A program made the translations under genes and the position numbers. A DNA stretch of 64,000 nucleotides from Paenacidovorax caeni (GTDB lineage Bacteria > Pseudomonadota > Gammaproteobacteria > Burkholderiales > Burkholderiaceae_C): assembly GCF_001298675.1 (NCBI RefSeq), contig NZ_CYIG01000008.1:1-64000 (forward strand). The letters are read 5' to 3'. Shown in pieces: positions 8,074 through 16,803 of this stretch (its first letter is position 1; each line of letters starts with the position of its first letter). Below the pieces are notes generated by a model. That model did no database searches and was not told the DNA's origin. It worked only from the letters and a program-made list of their open reading frames with translations.

Positions 8074-9009
8074 TTACTTGTAAGTATCGAGCGCCGCGTA
8101 GTCGTGGTAACGGTCGATGCGCACATCGTCGAGCACGGCCAGCGCGTCCGGCGTGAGCACGGCCAGCGAGCAGTACAGCGAGATCAGGTACGAGCTGATG
8201 GCCTGGTCGTTGATGCCCATGAAGCGCACCGACAGCCCCGGGCTTTGCTCGCCCGGCAGCCCCGGCTGGAACAGGCCCACCACGCCCTGGCGCCGGTCAC
8301 CCACGCGCAGCAGCAGGATGCTGCTCTTGCCATCGGCCACCGGAATCTTGTCCGAAGGCACCAGCGGCACGCCGCGCCAGGTGATGAACTGCGAGCCGAA
8401 CAGGCTCACCGTGGGCGGCGGCGTGCCGCGGCGCGTGGCCTCGCGGCCGAAGGCGGCAATGGTCAGCGGGTGCGCCAGGAAGAAGGCCGGCTCCTTCCAC
8501 ACCTTGGTGAGCAGTTCGTCCAGGTCGTCGGGCGTGGGCGCGCCACCGTCGTTCAAGGGGAAGATGCGCTGCTCGTCCGCCACCTGCGCCAGCAGGCCGT
8601 AGGAGGCGTTGTTGATGAGCTCGCTCTCCTGGTTCTCCTTGATGGTCTCGATGGTCAAGCGCAGCTGCTCCTTGATCTGGTCGTGCGGGCTGCTGTAGAG
8701 GTCGGAGATGCGCGTGTGCACGTCCAGCACCGTGGAAACGGCGTTCAGGAAGTACTCGCGCGGCGCTTCGTCGTAATCGACGAAGGTACGCGGCAACTGG
8801 TTCTCGAACTGCTTGCTGGTGCAGGTCACCTTGATGTCCTGCGGGTTCTTCACCTGGTTGACGCGGTAGATGCCCGCCTCCACCGGCACCCACTGCAGCA
8901 GGTGCGTGAGCCAGCGCGGCGTGATAGTGGCGAGCTGGGGCGCGGTCTTGGTGGCGTTGGCCAACTGGCGGGCGGCATTGTCGCCCAGGGTGTGGTGGAT
9001 CGTGGTCAT
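8074..9009 (-). CDS. family 2A encapsulin shell protein (SrpI-like)
   Basis: A 311-residue protein matching the family 2A encapsulin (SrpI) type, with an HK97-like capsid fold: conserved YRVNQVKNPQDI, RTFVDYDEAPREY, VLDVHTRISDLYSSPHDQIKEQLRL, and NNASYGLLAQV regions. Sixty copies would assemble into an icosahedral shell of about 25 nm. The downstream gene is the dedicated cysteine desulfurase cargo and the upstream gene is a serine acetyltransferase, the gene order known for sulfur-storage nanocompartments. No cyclic-nucleotide-binding insertion is visible, which argues against family 2B. Confidence 0.92.
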   Translation of the reverse strand: MTTIHHTLGDNAARQLANATKTAPQLATITPRWLTHLLQWVPVEAGIYRVNQVKNPQDIKVTCTSKQFENQLPRTFVDYDEAPREYFLNAVSTVLDVHTRISDLYSSPHDQIKEQLRLTIETIKENQESELINNASYGLLAQVADEQRIFPLNDGGAPTPDDLDELLTKVWKEPAFFLAHPLTIAAFGREATRRGTPPPTVSLFGSQFITWRGVPLVPSDKIPVADGKSSILLLRVGDRRQGVVGLFQPGLPGEQSPGLSVRFMGINDQAISSYLISLYCSLAVLTPDALAVLDDVRIDRYHDYAALDTYK

Positions 9010-9062
9010 GGACTGTCGTACTACGGAGGGTGGAAGAAAACGGGAAACGGTGAGGGAAAAAC

Positions 9063-10004
9063 TCAGGCCGCCACGGGCAGCGGGCCGGCGTCGGGCGGCG
9101 TGGCGATGGCCTGGCGCACGCTGGCCTGAGTGACGTGGGCCAGCGGCGGCACGTCCTCCGTCACCCAGACGTTGCCGCCGATGACGGCGCCCCGGCCGAT
9201 GGTCACGCGCCCGAGGATGGTGGCGCCGGCGTAGATCACCACGTCGTCCTGCACGATGGGGTGGCGCGGCCAGCCCTTTTGCAGGTGGCCCTGGGCGTCG
9301 CGCGGAAAGCGCTTGGCGCCCAGCGTCACGGCCTGGTAAATGCGCACGTTGCGGCCGATCACCGCCGTCTCGCCCACCACCACGCCGGTGCCGTGGTCGA
9401 TGAAGCAGCCCGCGCCGATGCGCGCGCCGGGGTGGATGTCGATGCCCGTCTGCCCGTGCGCGAGTTCAGCCACCATGCGTGCCAGCAGCGGCAGCTCCAG
9501 CAGGTACAGCACATGCGCAATGCGGTGGTGAATCAGCGCCAGCACGCCGGGGTAGGAGAGCACCACCTCGTCCACGCTGTGCGCGGCCGGGTCGCCGTGG
9601 AAGGCGGCCAGCACATCCGCGTCCAGCCACTGGCGCAGCCGGGGCAGCGACTGGGCGAACTCGCGCACCACCTGGGTGGCGCGCCGCGCCAGCGCCTCGC
9701 CTTCGAGCGCCTCGCCGTCGTGGCGCGCACGGTAGCCCAGCTCAATGGCGGCCTGCGTGCGCAGCGCCTGCAGCGCGCTGTCGAGCGTGTGGGCAATGTA
9801 GAAATCCTCGCCCGCCTGGCGCAGCTCGGGCGGCCCCAGGCGCAGCGGGTAGAGCACGCCCTTGAGCGCATCGACGGCGCGCGCCACGGCGTCGCGCGAG
9901 GGGAATTCGCGCTGCGCCGTATCGGTGCGGCCCTGCTGGCCGCGCCACTGGGCGCGCACGTGGCGCAGCTCGGCCACGATTTCGGGAATGGGAAAGTCGC
10001 TCAT
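9063..10004 (-). CDS. serine O-acetyltransferase (EpsC/SrpH type)
   Basis: The enzyme makes O-acetylserine, the acceptor for sulfide in cysteine synthesis. The N-terminal helical region is followed by a left-handed beta-helix with hexapeptide repeats (IDIHPGARIGAGCFIDHGTGVVVGE, IYAGATILGRVTIGRGAVIGG) holding the catalytic His of IDHGTG. At 313 residues it is longer than CysE and fits the EpsC/SrpH branch found beside encapsulins. The ATG at 10004 is preferred over an upstream extension to 10055. Confidence 0.9.
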   Translation of the reverse strand: MSDFPIPEIVAELRHVRAQWRGQQGRTDTAQREFPSRDAVARAVDALKGVLYPLRLGPPELRQAGEDFYIAHTLDSALQALRTQAAIELGYRARHDGEALEGEALARRATQVVREFAQSLPRLRQWLDADVLAAFHGDPAAHSVDEVVLSYPGVLALIHHRIAHVLYLLELPLLARMVAELAHGQTGIDIHPGARIGAGCFIDHGTGVVVGETAVIGRNVRIYQAVTLGAKRFPRDAQGHLQKGWPRHPIVQDDVVIYAGATILGRVTIGRGAVIGGNVWVTEDVPPLAHVTQASVRQAIATPPDAGPLPVAA

Positions 10005-10040
10005 GGTGGTGTGCCTTTTTTTGAACGAAACAAGCCCCCA

Positions 10041-10069
10041 GCGCTTGCGGGGCAAGCGCTTCCAGCTAT
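10041..10069 (-). repeat. interspersed repeat copy
   Basis: Reverse copy of the repeat: AGCGCTTGC, a short GGGG loop, GCAAGCGCT, then CCAGCTAT. It lies between the rhodanese and serine acetyltransferase genes. Confidence 0.7.
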
Positions 10070-10097
10070 CAATTCAGGAGTTAACGGAGGGGCGCCG

Positions 10098-10562
10098 TCA
10101 GTCTTGCAGCCAGGGCAGGCCGTGGAAGCGCCAGCCGTCGGCATGGCCGCGCTGCTGGGCGGCGTCAAGCTCGCCCTCGAAGCCCTCGCTCACGTTGAAC
10201 ACGCAGGCCAGTCCGGCCTTGGCGGCCTCCTGCGCGGCCAGGGCCGAGCGCTTGCCGCTGCGGCACAGCAGCAGCGCGATGGCGGGCTGCGGCTGCTTGG
10301 CCAGCAGCGCCGCCAGCTCGCGCACAAAACGCGGGTTGCGCGCCAGCGCCGTGCCCGTGGCCCAGGGCACGTGCGCGCTGCCGGGCACGTGGCCAACAAA
10401 CTTGCGTTCCTCGGCCGTGCGCACGTCCACCAGCAGCGCCAGCCCTTGGCTGACGAGCTGCCAGGCCTGGCGCGGCGTCACCGAGCCGGCGTAGGGCAGG
10501 CCCTCGGCGGCAGCGCGGGTTGCGGCTTCTTGCAAGGCGGGAAGATTGGAGATGTCCGTCAT
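10098..10562 (-). CDS. rhodanese-like sulfurtransferase
   Basis: A single rhodanese domain of 154 residues with an active-site loop CRSGKRS; the cysteine would carry a persulfide. LLVDVRTAEERKFVGHVPGSAHVPW is the usual CH2A-type beginning of the domain. It sits in a run of sulfur genes on the same strand, so it could pass on sulfane sulfur made by the encapsulated desulfurase; that partnership is inferred from position only. The ATG at 10562 was chosen because the first residues upstream are not conserved-looking. Confidence 0.88.
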   Translation of the reverse strand: MTDISNLPALQEAATRAAAEGLPYAGSVTPRQAWQLVSQGLALLVDVRTAEERKFVGHVPGSAHVPWATGTALARNPRFVRELAALLAKQPQPAIALLLCRSGKRSALAAQEAAKAGLACVFNVSEGFEGELDAAQQRGHADGWRFHGLPWLQD

Positions 10563-10676
10563 GGTAGGTTCACTGCGTCGGTAGCGATGTGCCACATGGT
10601 GCCCCGGCGGCAGCGTCTAGAGAACGAATGGAAAACGCCTTGCTTATGCGCAAAACGCGCAAGCAATGCCTGGCGC

Positions 10677-11645
10677 TCAAGGGGCTACAGCGCCCCCTTC
10701 CCCCTCCCCTTTGGAATCGCCCTGTGCCAGCGCGCGCAGCACCTCTTCGCGCGTGAGCGTGGGCACGAAGGTCTCGATGAAGCGAAAGGCGTAGCCGCGC
10801 AGCCAGCCGCCGCGGCGCAGGCCCAGGCGCGTGAGGTTGACCTCGAACAGATGGCGCGCGTCGATGGCGCGCAGGTGGCGGTCACGCTCGGCATCGAAGG
10901 CGATCGAGGCCACGATGCCCACGCCCATGCCCAGCTCCACATAGGTTTTGATGACGTCGGCGTCCATGGCGGTGAGCACCACGTCGGGCGCCAGCGCCGC
11001 CTGGGCGAACGACTCGTCGATGTGCGAGCGCCCGGTGTAGCCCGCCTCGTAGGTGATGATGGGGTAGCTGGCCAGCGCCTGCAGCGTCACGGCCTGCGGC
11101 TCCAGCGCCAGCAGCGGGTGGCCCGGCGGCACGATGATGCTGTGCGACCAGCGGTAGCACGGCAGCGTGACCAGCTGCTCGTACCCCGCCAGCGCCTCGG
11201 TGGCCACGCCGATGTCGGCCTCGCCCGAGAGCAGCATCTCAGCCACCTGGCGCGGCGAGCCCTGGCGCAGGTGCAGCGACACGCGCGGGAAATGCTGGCG
11301 GAAGTCGCGCACCACCGCGGGCAGCGCGTAGCGCGCCTGCGAGTGCGTGGCGGCCACCACCAGGCCGCCACGGTCGGCGGCGACGAAGTCGTCGCCCGCG
11401 CGGCGCAGGTTCTCCGACTCCAGCAGCAGGCGCTCGACGATGGGCAGCAGCGACGCGCCGGGCGGCGTCAGCCCCGTGAGGCGCTTGCCCGCGCGCACGA
11501 AGATGTCCACGCCCAGCTCCTCCTCCAGCTCGCGGATCTGGCGGCTCACGCCGGGCTGCGAGGTGTAGAGCCGCGCGGCCACCTCGGTCAGGTTGTAGCC
11601 GCAGCGCACGGCCTCGCGCACCGAGCGCAATTGCTGGAAGTTCAT
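10677..11645 (-). CDS. CysB/Cbl-type LysR regulator
   Basis: LysR-family activator of 322 residues. The N-terminal winged helix is of the CysB type (MNFQQLRSVREAVRCGYNLTEVAARLYTSQPGVSRQIRELEEELG) and the C-terminal part is the effector domain, with TTHSQARY-like ATHSQARYALP. CysB proteins sense O-acetylserine, thiosulfate or sulfate status and activate sulfate and sulfonate genes. It lies inside the ssu-encapsulin run and probably controls it. A duplicate of the true CysB may exist elsewhere, so the symbol is left open. Confidence 0.9.
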   Translation of the reverse strand: MNFQQLRSVREAVRCGYNLTEVAARLYTSQPGVSRQIRELEEELGVDIFVRAGKRLTGLTPPGASLLPIVERLLLESENLRRAGDDFVAADRGGLVVAATHSQARYALPAVVRDFRQHFPRVSLHLRQGSPRQVAEMLLSGEADIGVATEALAGYEQLVTLPCYRWSHSIIVPPGHPLLALEPQAVTLQALASYPIITYEAGYTGRSHIDESFAQAALAPDVVLTAMDADVIKTYVELGMGVGIVASIAFDAERDRHLRAIDARHLFEVNLTRLGLRRGGWLRGYAFRFIETFVPTLTREEVLRALAQGDSKGEGEGGAVAP

Positions 11646-11667
11646 GGTTTTTTGCTATCTTTCAGTG

Positions 11668-11700
11668 AGCTGCCAGCGCTTGTCCCGCAAGGGCTGGCGC
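11668..11700 (+). repeat. interspersed repeat copy with hairpin
   Basis: GAGCTGCCAGCGCTTG, then GCAAGGGCTGGC. The arms CCAGC and GCTGG pair and a T-run follows at 11702. It lies between the molbindin and CysB-like genes. Confidence 0.6.
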
Positions 11701-11727
11701 CCTTTTTTCTTCAAATCCGGCGCCGCG

Positions 11728-11943
11728 TCACAGCTTGGCGATGGAGACTTCGGTGGACTTGACCAGCGCCACCACGTCGGAGCCCACCACCAGCTTCAGT
11801 TCGTCCACCGAGCGCGTGGTGATGACCGAGGTGACGATGCCCCAGGGCGTCTCCACATCGACCTCGGAAACGACGTCGCCGCGGATGATTTCGCGCACCT
11901 TGCCCTTGAACTGGTTGCGCACGTTGATGGCTTGAATGGACAT
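11728..11943 (-). CDS. molbindin (Mop/TOBE domain protein)
   Basis: A 71-residue single Mop domain (MSIQAINVRNQFKGKVREIIRGDVVSEVDVE... VVGSDVVALVKSTEV). Such proteins form hexamers that bind molybdate or other oxyanions, including sulfate and tungstate. The gene is placed between a sulfonate transporter and a CysB-like regulator, suggesting oxyanion binding linked to sulfur uptake; its ligand cannot be read from the sequence. The ATG at 11943 fits the domain start exactly. Confidence 0.88.
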   Translation of the reverse strand: MSIQAINVRNQFKGKVREIIRGDVVSEVDVETPWGIVTSVITTRSVDELKLVVGSDVVALVKSTEVSIAKL

Positions 11944-11987
11944 GGGTTTTCTCCTGGGTTGCAAAGTAAGTGGTTCAGAAAAGGAAT

Positions 11988-12803
11988 TCAGATGGCCCAG
12001 CGCAGGCCGTGGGCAGGCACGCCGGGCCAGCTGCCGGGGTCCGCCGCCGGCTCGGCGCCGGGCTTTTGCAGCACGCGGTCGAGGATGCGTTTTTCCAGCG
12101 CCGCGAAGGCCGCGTCGCCGTGCACGCGCGGGCGCGGCAGGTCGATGCGCTGGTCCAGCGCGATCTGCCCGTCCTCGATGAGGACCACACGGTCGGCCAG
12201 GGCCACGGCTTCCTGCACGTCGTGCGTGACCAGCAGCGCGGTGAAGCCGCTGGCGCGCCACAGCCCCTCGATGAGGCGGTGCATCTCGATGCGCGTGAGC
12301 GCGTCCAGCGCACCCAGCGGCTCATCCAATAGCAGCAGGCGCGGCCCATGCACCAGGGCCCGCGCCAGGGCCACGCGCTGGCGCTGGCCGCCCGACAGGC
12401 GTGCCGGCCACTCGGCCAGCCGGTCGCCCAGGCCCACGCGGGCCAGCACCTCGGCCGCTGCGCCGCGCTGGCCGGGCGGCAGGCCCAGAGCCACGTTGTC
12501 GGCCACGCGCTTCCAGGGCAGCAGGCGCGCGTCCTGGAACATGATGCGCGTGCCCGCGCCCAGGCCCCACACGTCCTGCCCGTCGATGCGGATGCTGCCG
12601 CCCGTGGCGGACTCCAGCCCCGCCACCAGCCGCAGCAGCGTGCTCTTGCCGCAGCCGCTGCGGCCCACGATGGCGACGAATTCGCCGGGCTCGATGTCCA
12701 GGCTGGCATGGCGCAGCACGTGGCGCGCGCCGTAGTGCTTGTCCACGCCGCGCACCTGCAGGCGTACACCGCCGGACGATGGGGAAGATGAAATAGAGGT
12801 CAA
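11988..12803 (-). CDS. ssuB: aliphatic sulfonate ABC transporter ATPase
   Basis: ABC ATPase of 271 residues with Walker A (GRSGCGKST), Q-loop region (FQDARLLPW), signature ([15 protein letters not shown]), Walker B (LLLLDEP) and H-loop (LVTHD). The [10 protein letters not shown] segment is typical of the SsuB/TauB group. It energises uptake of sulfonates with the adjacent SsuC and SsuA. The C-terminal extension after about residue 215 is usual for the group. Confidence 0.9.
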   Translation of the reverse strand: MTSISSSPSSGGVRLQVRGVDKHYGARHVLRHASLDIEPGEFVAIVGRSGCGKSTLLRLVAGLESATGGSIRIDGQDVWGLGAGTRIMFQDARLLPWKRVADNVALGLPPGQRGAAAEVLARVGLGDRLAEWPARLSGGQRQRVALARALVHGPRLLLLDEPLGALDALTRIEMHRLIEGLWRASGFTALLVTHDVQEAVALADRVVLIEDGQIALDQRIDLPRPRVHGDAAFAALEKRILDRVLQKPGAEPAADPGSWPGVPAHGLRWAI

Positions 12804-12806
12804 AAC

Positions 12807-12847
12807 AGGCTCCAGCCCTTATGCAGCAAGCGCAAGCAGCTACGTTA
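12807..12847 (-). repeat. interspersed repeat copy
   Basis: Reverse copy: CTCCAGCCCTTATGCAGCAAGCG followed by GCAGCTA. It fills the 55-nt gap between ssuC and ssuB. Confidence 0.65.
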
Positions 12848-12858
12848 TTGAGAGTGAA

Positions 12859-13713
12859 TCAGGCCTGGTAGCCCGGATGCCAGCGCAGCCACCAGCGCTC
12901 CAGCACCTTGGCGAACACGTCGGCCAGCTTGCCCAGCAGCGCGTACAGCAGGATGCCCACCAGCACGATGTCGGTCTGCAGGAACTCGCGGGCGTTCATG
13001 GTCAGGTAGCCGATGCCGGACTGCGCCGAGATGGTCTCGGCCACGATCAGGATCACCCACATCAGGCCAAGCGAGAAGCGCAGCCCCACCAGGATGGAGG
13101 AGAGCGCGCCGGGCAGGATGATGTCGCGGTACAGCTGCCAGCGCGTGAGGCCGTAGGTGCGCCCCATCTCGACCAGGCCGGGATCGACGTTGCGGATGCC
13201 GTGGTAGGTGTTGAGGTAGATGGGGAAGAACACCGACACGGCGATGAGGAACAGCTTGGCCGATTCGTCGATGCCGAACCACAGGATGACCAGCGGGATC
13301 AGCGCCAGCGCCGGGATGTTGCGCACCATCTGGATGGTGGAGTCGAGCAGCGTCTCGGCCCAGCGCAGCGAGCCCGTGAGCAGCCCCAGCAGCAGGCCGA
13401 GCCCGCCGCCGATGGCCAGGCCGCTGAGCGCGCGCGCGGCGCTCACCTTCACGTGCGTCCACAGCTCGCCGGATTCGGCCAGCGTCCACGCGGCCTGCAG
13501 CACGTCGAGCGGCGCGGGCAGCACGCGGGTGGAGAGCCAGCCACGCGCCGACGCTGCCTGCCACACGGCCACCAGCAGCAGCGGCACCAGCCACGGCAGC
13601 AGGCGCTGGCCGGCCTGCGCAGCCAGGCGCCGCACGGCGGCGGGTGCGCCGGGGCGCTCAGGGGCCACGGCCAGGGTGGCGCAGGCCTGGAGTTTGCGCA
13701 CGGCTTCGGTCAT
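12859..13713 (-). CDS. ssuC: aliphatic sulfonate ABC transporter permease
   Basis: A 284-residue BPD-type inner-membrane permease with about six membrane spans and the EAA loop near GRTYGLTRWQLYRDIILPGALSSILVGLRFSLG, where the ATPase docks. It forms the sulfonate channel with SsuB. An N-terminal segment of about 35 residues before the first span is longer than usual. The start overlaps the stop of a small upstream frame (ATGA). Confidence 0.9.
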   Translation of the reverse strand: MTEAVRKLQACATLAVAPERPGAPAAVRRLAAQAGQRLLPWLVPLLLVAVWQAASARGWLSTRVLPAPLDVLQAAWTLAESGELWTHVKVSAARALSGLAIGGGLGLLLGLLTGSLRWAETLLDSTIQMVRNIPALALIPLVILWFGIDESAKLFLIAVSVFFPIYLNTYHGIRNVDPGLVEMGRTYGLTRWQLYRDIILPGALSSILVGLRFSLGLMWVILIVAETISAQSGIGYLTMNAREFLQTDIVLVGILLYALLGKLADVFAKVLERWWLRWHPGYQA

Positions 13714-13850
13714 GGCGCGCTCCGGGCGGGTGCGGGGTGCTGCGGCGGCAGGCCCCAGGCGCGCTCGGTCACGCGCAGTACGCGGCGCAGGCGCCGCACC
13801 AGGGGCTGGCGCTGGGGGACGAAGGCAGGGCGGGCAGGCGTGGCGGGCAT
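13710..13850 (-). CDS. possible small basic peptide between ssuA and ssuC
   Basis: A 46-codon frame, rich in Arg and Pro (PQRQPLVRRLRRVLRVTERAW), whose TGA overlaps the ssuC ATG, an arrangement compatible with translational coupling. Nothing else supports it. It could be a leader that couples ssuC translation, or chance in a GC-rich gap of 144 nt. Confidence 0.3.
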   Translation of the reverse strand: MPATPARPAFVPQRQPLVRRLRRVLRVTERAWGLPPQHPAPARSAP

Positions 13851-13857
13851 GGCGTCC

Positions 13858-14850
13858 TCACAGATCCACCGGGGCGGCGTGCAGCAGGTTGAGCTTCTTG
13901 GGGATGAGCTTGAGCGCATGGAAGGTGTCGGCGATCTCCTGCTGCTCGGCCAGGATGTCGCGCGTGACCGGCGCGGTGCCGAAGCGCACGCGCTCCACGT
14001 ACAGGGTGGTGATTTCCTTGTCCAGCCCCAGCACGCCGGCCAGTTCGGCAGCAGCCGCCGCCTTGTTGTGCGACACCCAGGTGTCGATGCGGTTGATCTC
14101 CTCGATGGCGATGCGCAGCACGTCGGGGTTGCGCGTGGCGTAGTCGCGCGAGCTGAAGTAGTAGTAGCGGTTGTTGGCCACGCCATTGGCGTCGGCAAGC
14201 ACCCGCGCCTGCAGGGCTTTTTGCGCCGCCGCGAGGAACGGGTCCCAGATCAGCCAGGCATCGACCGCGCCCTTTTCAAAGGCCGCGCGCGCATCGGCCG
14301 GCGCCAGAAAGATGGACTGCACGTCGCCGTAGCTCAGGCCGTGCTTTTGCAGCAGCTTGACCAGCAGGTACTGCACGTTCGAGCCCTTGTTGTAGGCCAC
14401 GCGCTTGCCCTTGAGGTCGGCCACGCTGCGGATGGGCGAATCCTTGGGCACCAGCAGCGCCTCCAGTTCGGGGCGCGGCACCGAGGCACCGGCGTACACC
14501 AGCGGCGCGCCGGCGGCCTGGGCGAAGATCGGCGGCGCCTCGCCCACGTCGCCGAAGTCGATGGAGCCGACATTCAGCGCCTCCAGCTGCACCGGCCCGG
14601 CGTTGAATTCGGTCCACGTGACCTTCACGCCCAGCGGCGCCAGGCGCTTTTCCAGCGTGCCGCGCGCCTTGAGCAGCGACAGCCAGCCCTTTTGGTGGCC
14701 TACGCGCAGCACGCGGGCCGGGGCTTGTGCCCAGGCACTGCCCACGCTCCAGGCGCCAGCCAGGCCGAGTGCGCAAGCCAGCACGCGGCGGCGCGGCAAG
14801 CGGGAGGCGGCGGCTGCAGGGTACGCAGCGGTGTTCGTCGGTTTATTCAT
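13858..14850 (-). CDS. ssuA: aliphatic sulfonate-binding periplasmic protein
   Basis: A 330-residue periplasmic binding protein of the SsuA/ThiY (NMT1-like) fold. The N terminus is a twin-arginine-like signal (SRLPRRRVLACALGLAGAW...AWAQA). Mature sequence features are RVGHQKGWLSLLKARGTLEKRL, TWTEFNAGPVQLEALNVGSIDFG and VYAGASVPRPELEALLVPKDSPI, all standard for sulfonate binders. It delivers ligand to SsuBC. The ATG at 14850 removes a 15-residue non-conserved prefix. Confidence 0.9.
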   Translation of the reverse strand: MNKPTNTAAYPAAAASRLPRRRVLACALGLAGAWSVGSAWAQAPARVLRVGHQKGWLSLLKARGTLEKRLAPLGVKVTWTEFNAGPVQLEALNVGSIDFGDVGEAPPIFAQAAGAPLVYAGASVPRPELEALLVPKDSPIRSVADLKGKRVAYNKGSNVQYLLVKLLQKHGLSYGDVQSIFLAPADARAAFEKGAVDAWLIWDPFLAAAQKALQARVLADANGVANNRYYYFSSRDYATRNPDVLRIAIEEINRIDTWVSHNKAAAAAELAGVLGLDKEITTLYVERVRFGTAPVTRDILAEQQEIADTFHALKLIPKKLNLLHAAPVDL

Positions 14851-14963
14851 GTCAGTGTGTCCTTGGGCGGGTGCGCCGGGGCGGGGTGCAGGCAAGGCTG
14901 CGCCCTCGCCGCCCTGGCGGCGTTTCGGTCGATGGAGGAGAGGTCAGGAAATCCCGGACGGGC

Positions 14964-15563
14964 TCACACGCTGCAGCGCACCTTCGTGAAAGGCACCGGC
15001 GCAAAGCGCCCCGTGGCTGCGGCCGACGTGGCCGGAACGTGCAGCACTTCGCTGACCAGCTGGTGCACGGCCTCGTCGATGCGCTGGCCGATCTCGGGCG
15101 CCACGGCATAGGCGCCCTCGGGGGGCAGGGCCACTTGCCCATCGGTGGCATAGATGCCAGGCAGGATGTGCTTGGCCCCGAGCGACTGCAGCACCGGCCG
15201 CAGCGCGTAGTCCAGCGCCAGCATGTGGTGCGGGCTGCCGCCCGTGGCCAGGGGCAGCACGGTCTTGCCCTGCAGCGCCGACTGCGGCAGCAGGTCAAGG
15301 AACACCTTGAGCACCCCGCTGTAGGCCGCCTTGTAGACCGGCGTGGCGACCACGAGCAGGTTGGCATCTTCCACCTGCTTGACCGCCTGCACGATGCTGT
15401 GGTGGCCCGTGTCGGCCAGCAGCAGCGCCTGCGGGTTCAGGTTGCGGATGTGCAAGTGCTCCGCGCGCACGCCGCGCACCGCCAGGCGCAGCGCCACGGC
15501 GTCGAGCAGCGCGGCCGAGCGTGAGCGCTCCGAGGGGCTTCCGGCCAGCAGCAAGGTGGACAT
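14964..15563 (-). CDS. ssuE: NADPH-dependent FMN reductase
   Basis: A 199-residue flavodoxin-fold enzyme (MSTLLLAGSPSERSRSAALL; ATPVYKAAYSGVLKVFLDLLPQ; LPLATGGSPHHMLALDYALRPVL). SsuE supplies reduced FMN to the sulfonate monooxygenase SsuD. It lies upstream of ssuA in the minus-strand run. No ssuD is found in the window, so its partner must be encoded elsewhere. Confidence 0.9.
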   Translation of the reverse strand: MSTLLLAGSPSERSRSAALLDAVALRLAVRGVRAEHLHIRNLNPQALLLADTGHHSIVQAVKQVEDANLLVVATPVYKAAYSGVLKVFLDLLPQSALQGKTVLPLATGGSPHHMLALDYALRPVLQSLGAKHILPGIYATDGQVALPPEGAYAVAPEIGQRIDEAVHQLVSEVLHVPATSAAATGRFAPVPFTKVRCSV

Positions 15564-15589
15564 GGTGGATTCCTATGTGCTCATGTTTC

Positions 15590-15625
15590 GATAGCTTCGC
15601 GCGCTTGCCCTGCAAGCGCGCAAGC
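15590..15625 (+). repeat. interspersed repeat copy
   Basis: ATAGCTTCGCGCGCTTGCC, a short loop, then GCAAGCGCGCAAGC, between sbp and ssuE. The arms can pair into a strong hairpin. Confidence 0.65.
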
Positions 15626-15643
15626 CGCTTTTTGCTGCAGTGC

Positions 15644-16672
15644 TCAGCGCTTGGTGTAGATCTGGTCGAAGGTGCCGCCGTCGGCAAAGTGCGTCTTGCC
15701 CGCGGCAGGCCAGCCGCCGAACGCCTGGTCGATGGTGAACAGCGTCAGCTTGGGGAACTGCGCCGCGTACTTGGCACGCGCCTTTTCGCTGCTCGGGCGG
15801 TAGTAGTTCTTGCCCGCGATGTCCTGGCCTTCGTCGGAGTACAGGTACTGCAGGTAGGCCTCGGCCACCTTGCGCGTGCCCTTCTTGTCCACGTTCTTGT
15901 CCACCACGGCCACCGTGGGTTCGGCCAGGATGCTGGCCGAGGGCACGACGATCTCGAACTTGTCCTTGCCAAACTCCTTGAGCACCAGAAAGGCCTCGTT
16001 CTCCCAGGCGATCAGCACGTCGCCCACGGCGCGCTGGGCAAAGGTGATGGTGGATCCGCGCGCGCCCGTGTCGAGCACTGGCACGTTGCCGTAGAGCTTG
16101 CCCACGAACTCCTTGGCGCCCGCCTCGCTGCCGCTCTTGCGCTTGCCGTATTCCCAGGCCGCCAAGTAGTTCCACTGCGCACCTGCCGAAGTCTTGGGAT
16201 TGGGCGTGATCACGGACACACCGGGCTTCACGAGGTCATCCCAGTCCTTGATGCCCTTGGGGTTGCCCTTTTTCACCAGGAAGATGATGGTCGAGGTATA
16301 GGGCGCGGAGTTGTGCGGCAGGCGCTTTTGCCAGTCCGGCGCCACCAGGCCGCCGTTCTTCACCAGCGCATCCACGTCGGGCGCCAGGCCCAAGGTCACC
16401 ACGTCGGCATCAAGGCCGTCGATCACCGAGCGCGCCTGCTTGCCCGAGCCACCGTGCGACTGCTTCACGGTCACGTCCTGCCCCGCCTGGGCCTTCCAGT
16501 GCTTGGCGAAGGCCGTGTTGAACTCCGCGTACAGCTCGCGCGTCGGGTCGTAAGAAACATTGAGCAGCGTCACCGGCTGCTGCGCCAGGGCGGGCAGCGA
16601 AAAGCCCCACCCGAGCGTGGCCACCAAGGCGGCTGCAAGGGGAAACTTGATAAAGTGGCGGCGATTTTTCAT
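15644..16672 (-). CDS. sbp: sulfate-binding periplasmic protein
   Basis: A 342-residue sulfate/thiosulfate binding protein with a Sec signal ([31 protein letters not shown]). Family marks include [34 protein letters not shown] and [16 protein letters not shown]. It feeds a CysTWA-type importer that is not in the window. It is the first gene of the minus-strand sulfur run, and the AT-rich gap upstream is the likely CysB-controlled promoter. Confidence 0.93.
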   Translation of the reverse strand: MKNRRHFIKFPLAAALVATLGWGFSLPALAQQPVTLLNVSYDPTRELYAEFNTAFAKHWKAQAGQDVTVKQSHGGSGKQARSVIDGLDADVVTLGLAPDVDALVKNGGLVAPDWQKRLPHNSAPYTSTIIFLVKKGNPKGIKDWDDLVKPGVSVITPNPKTSAGAQWNYLAAWEYGKRKSGSEAGAKEFVGKLYGNVPVLDTGARGSTITFAQRAVGDVLIAWENEAFLVLKEFGKDKFEIVVPSASILAEPTVAVVDKNVDKKGTRKVAEAYLQYLYSDEGQDIAGKNYYRPSSEKARAKYAAQFPKLTLFTIDQAFGGWPAAGKTHFADGGTFDQIYTKR

Positions 16673-16689
16673 GGGTGCTTCCGTAGCGG

Positions 16690-16800
16690 TGAATGTCGAT
16701 GCAACGCATTCTGGAAGCCGCCCATCAAAACTGGAACCAATAAGATTTCAGTTCGTTATTCGAAAATCAACTAAGAACCCCCCGACTACAAAGGAATTGC
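16690..16800. promoter_or_regulatory. divergent promoter region sbp / yggX
   Basis: An AT-rich stretch (16731-16795) in a GC-rich neighbourhood, between divergent sbp and yggX. It contains TTCGTTATTCGAA and ATAAGATTTC, the kind of AT-rich half-sites CysB proteins use. Exact -10 and -35 boxes are not clear. Confidence 0.4.
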
Positions 16801-16803
16801 CCC

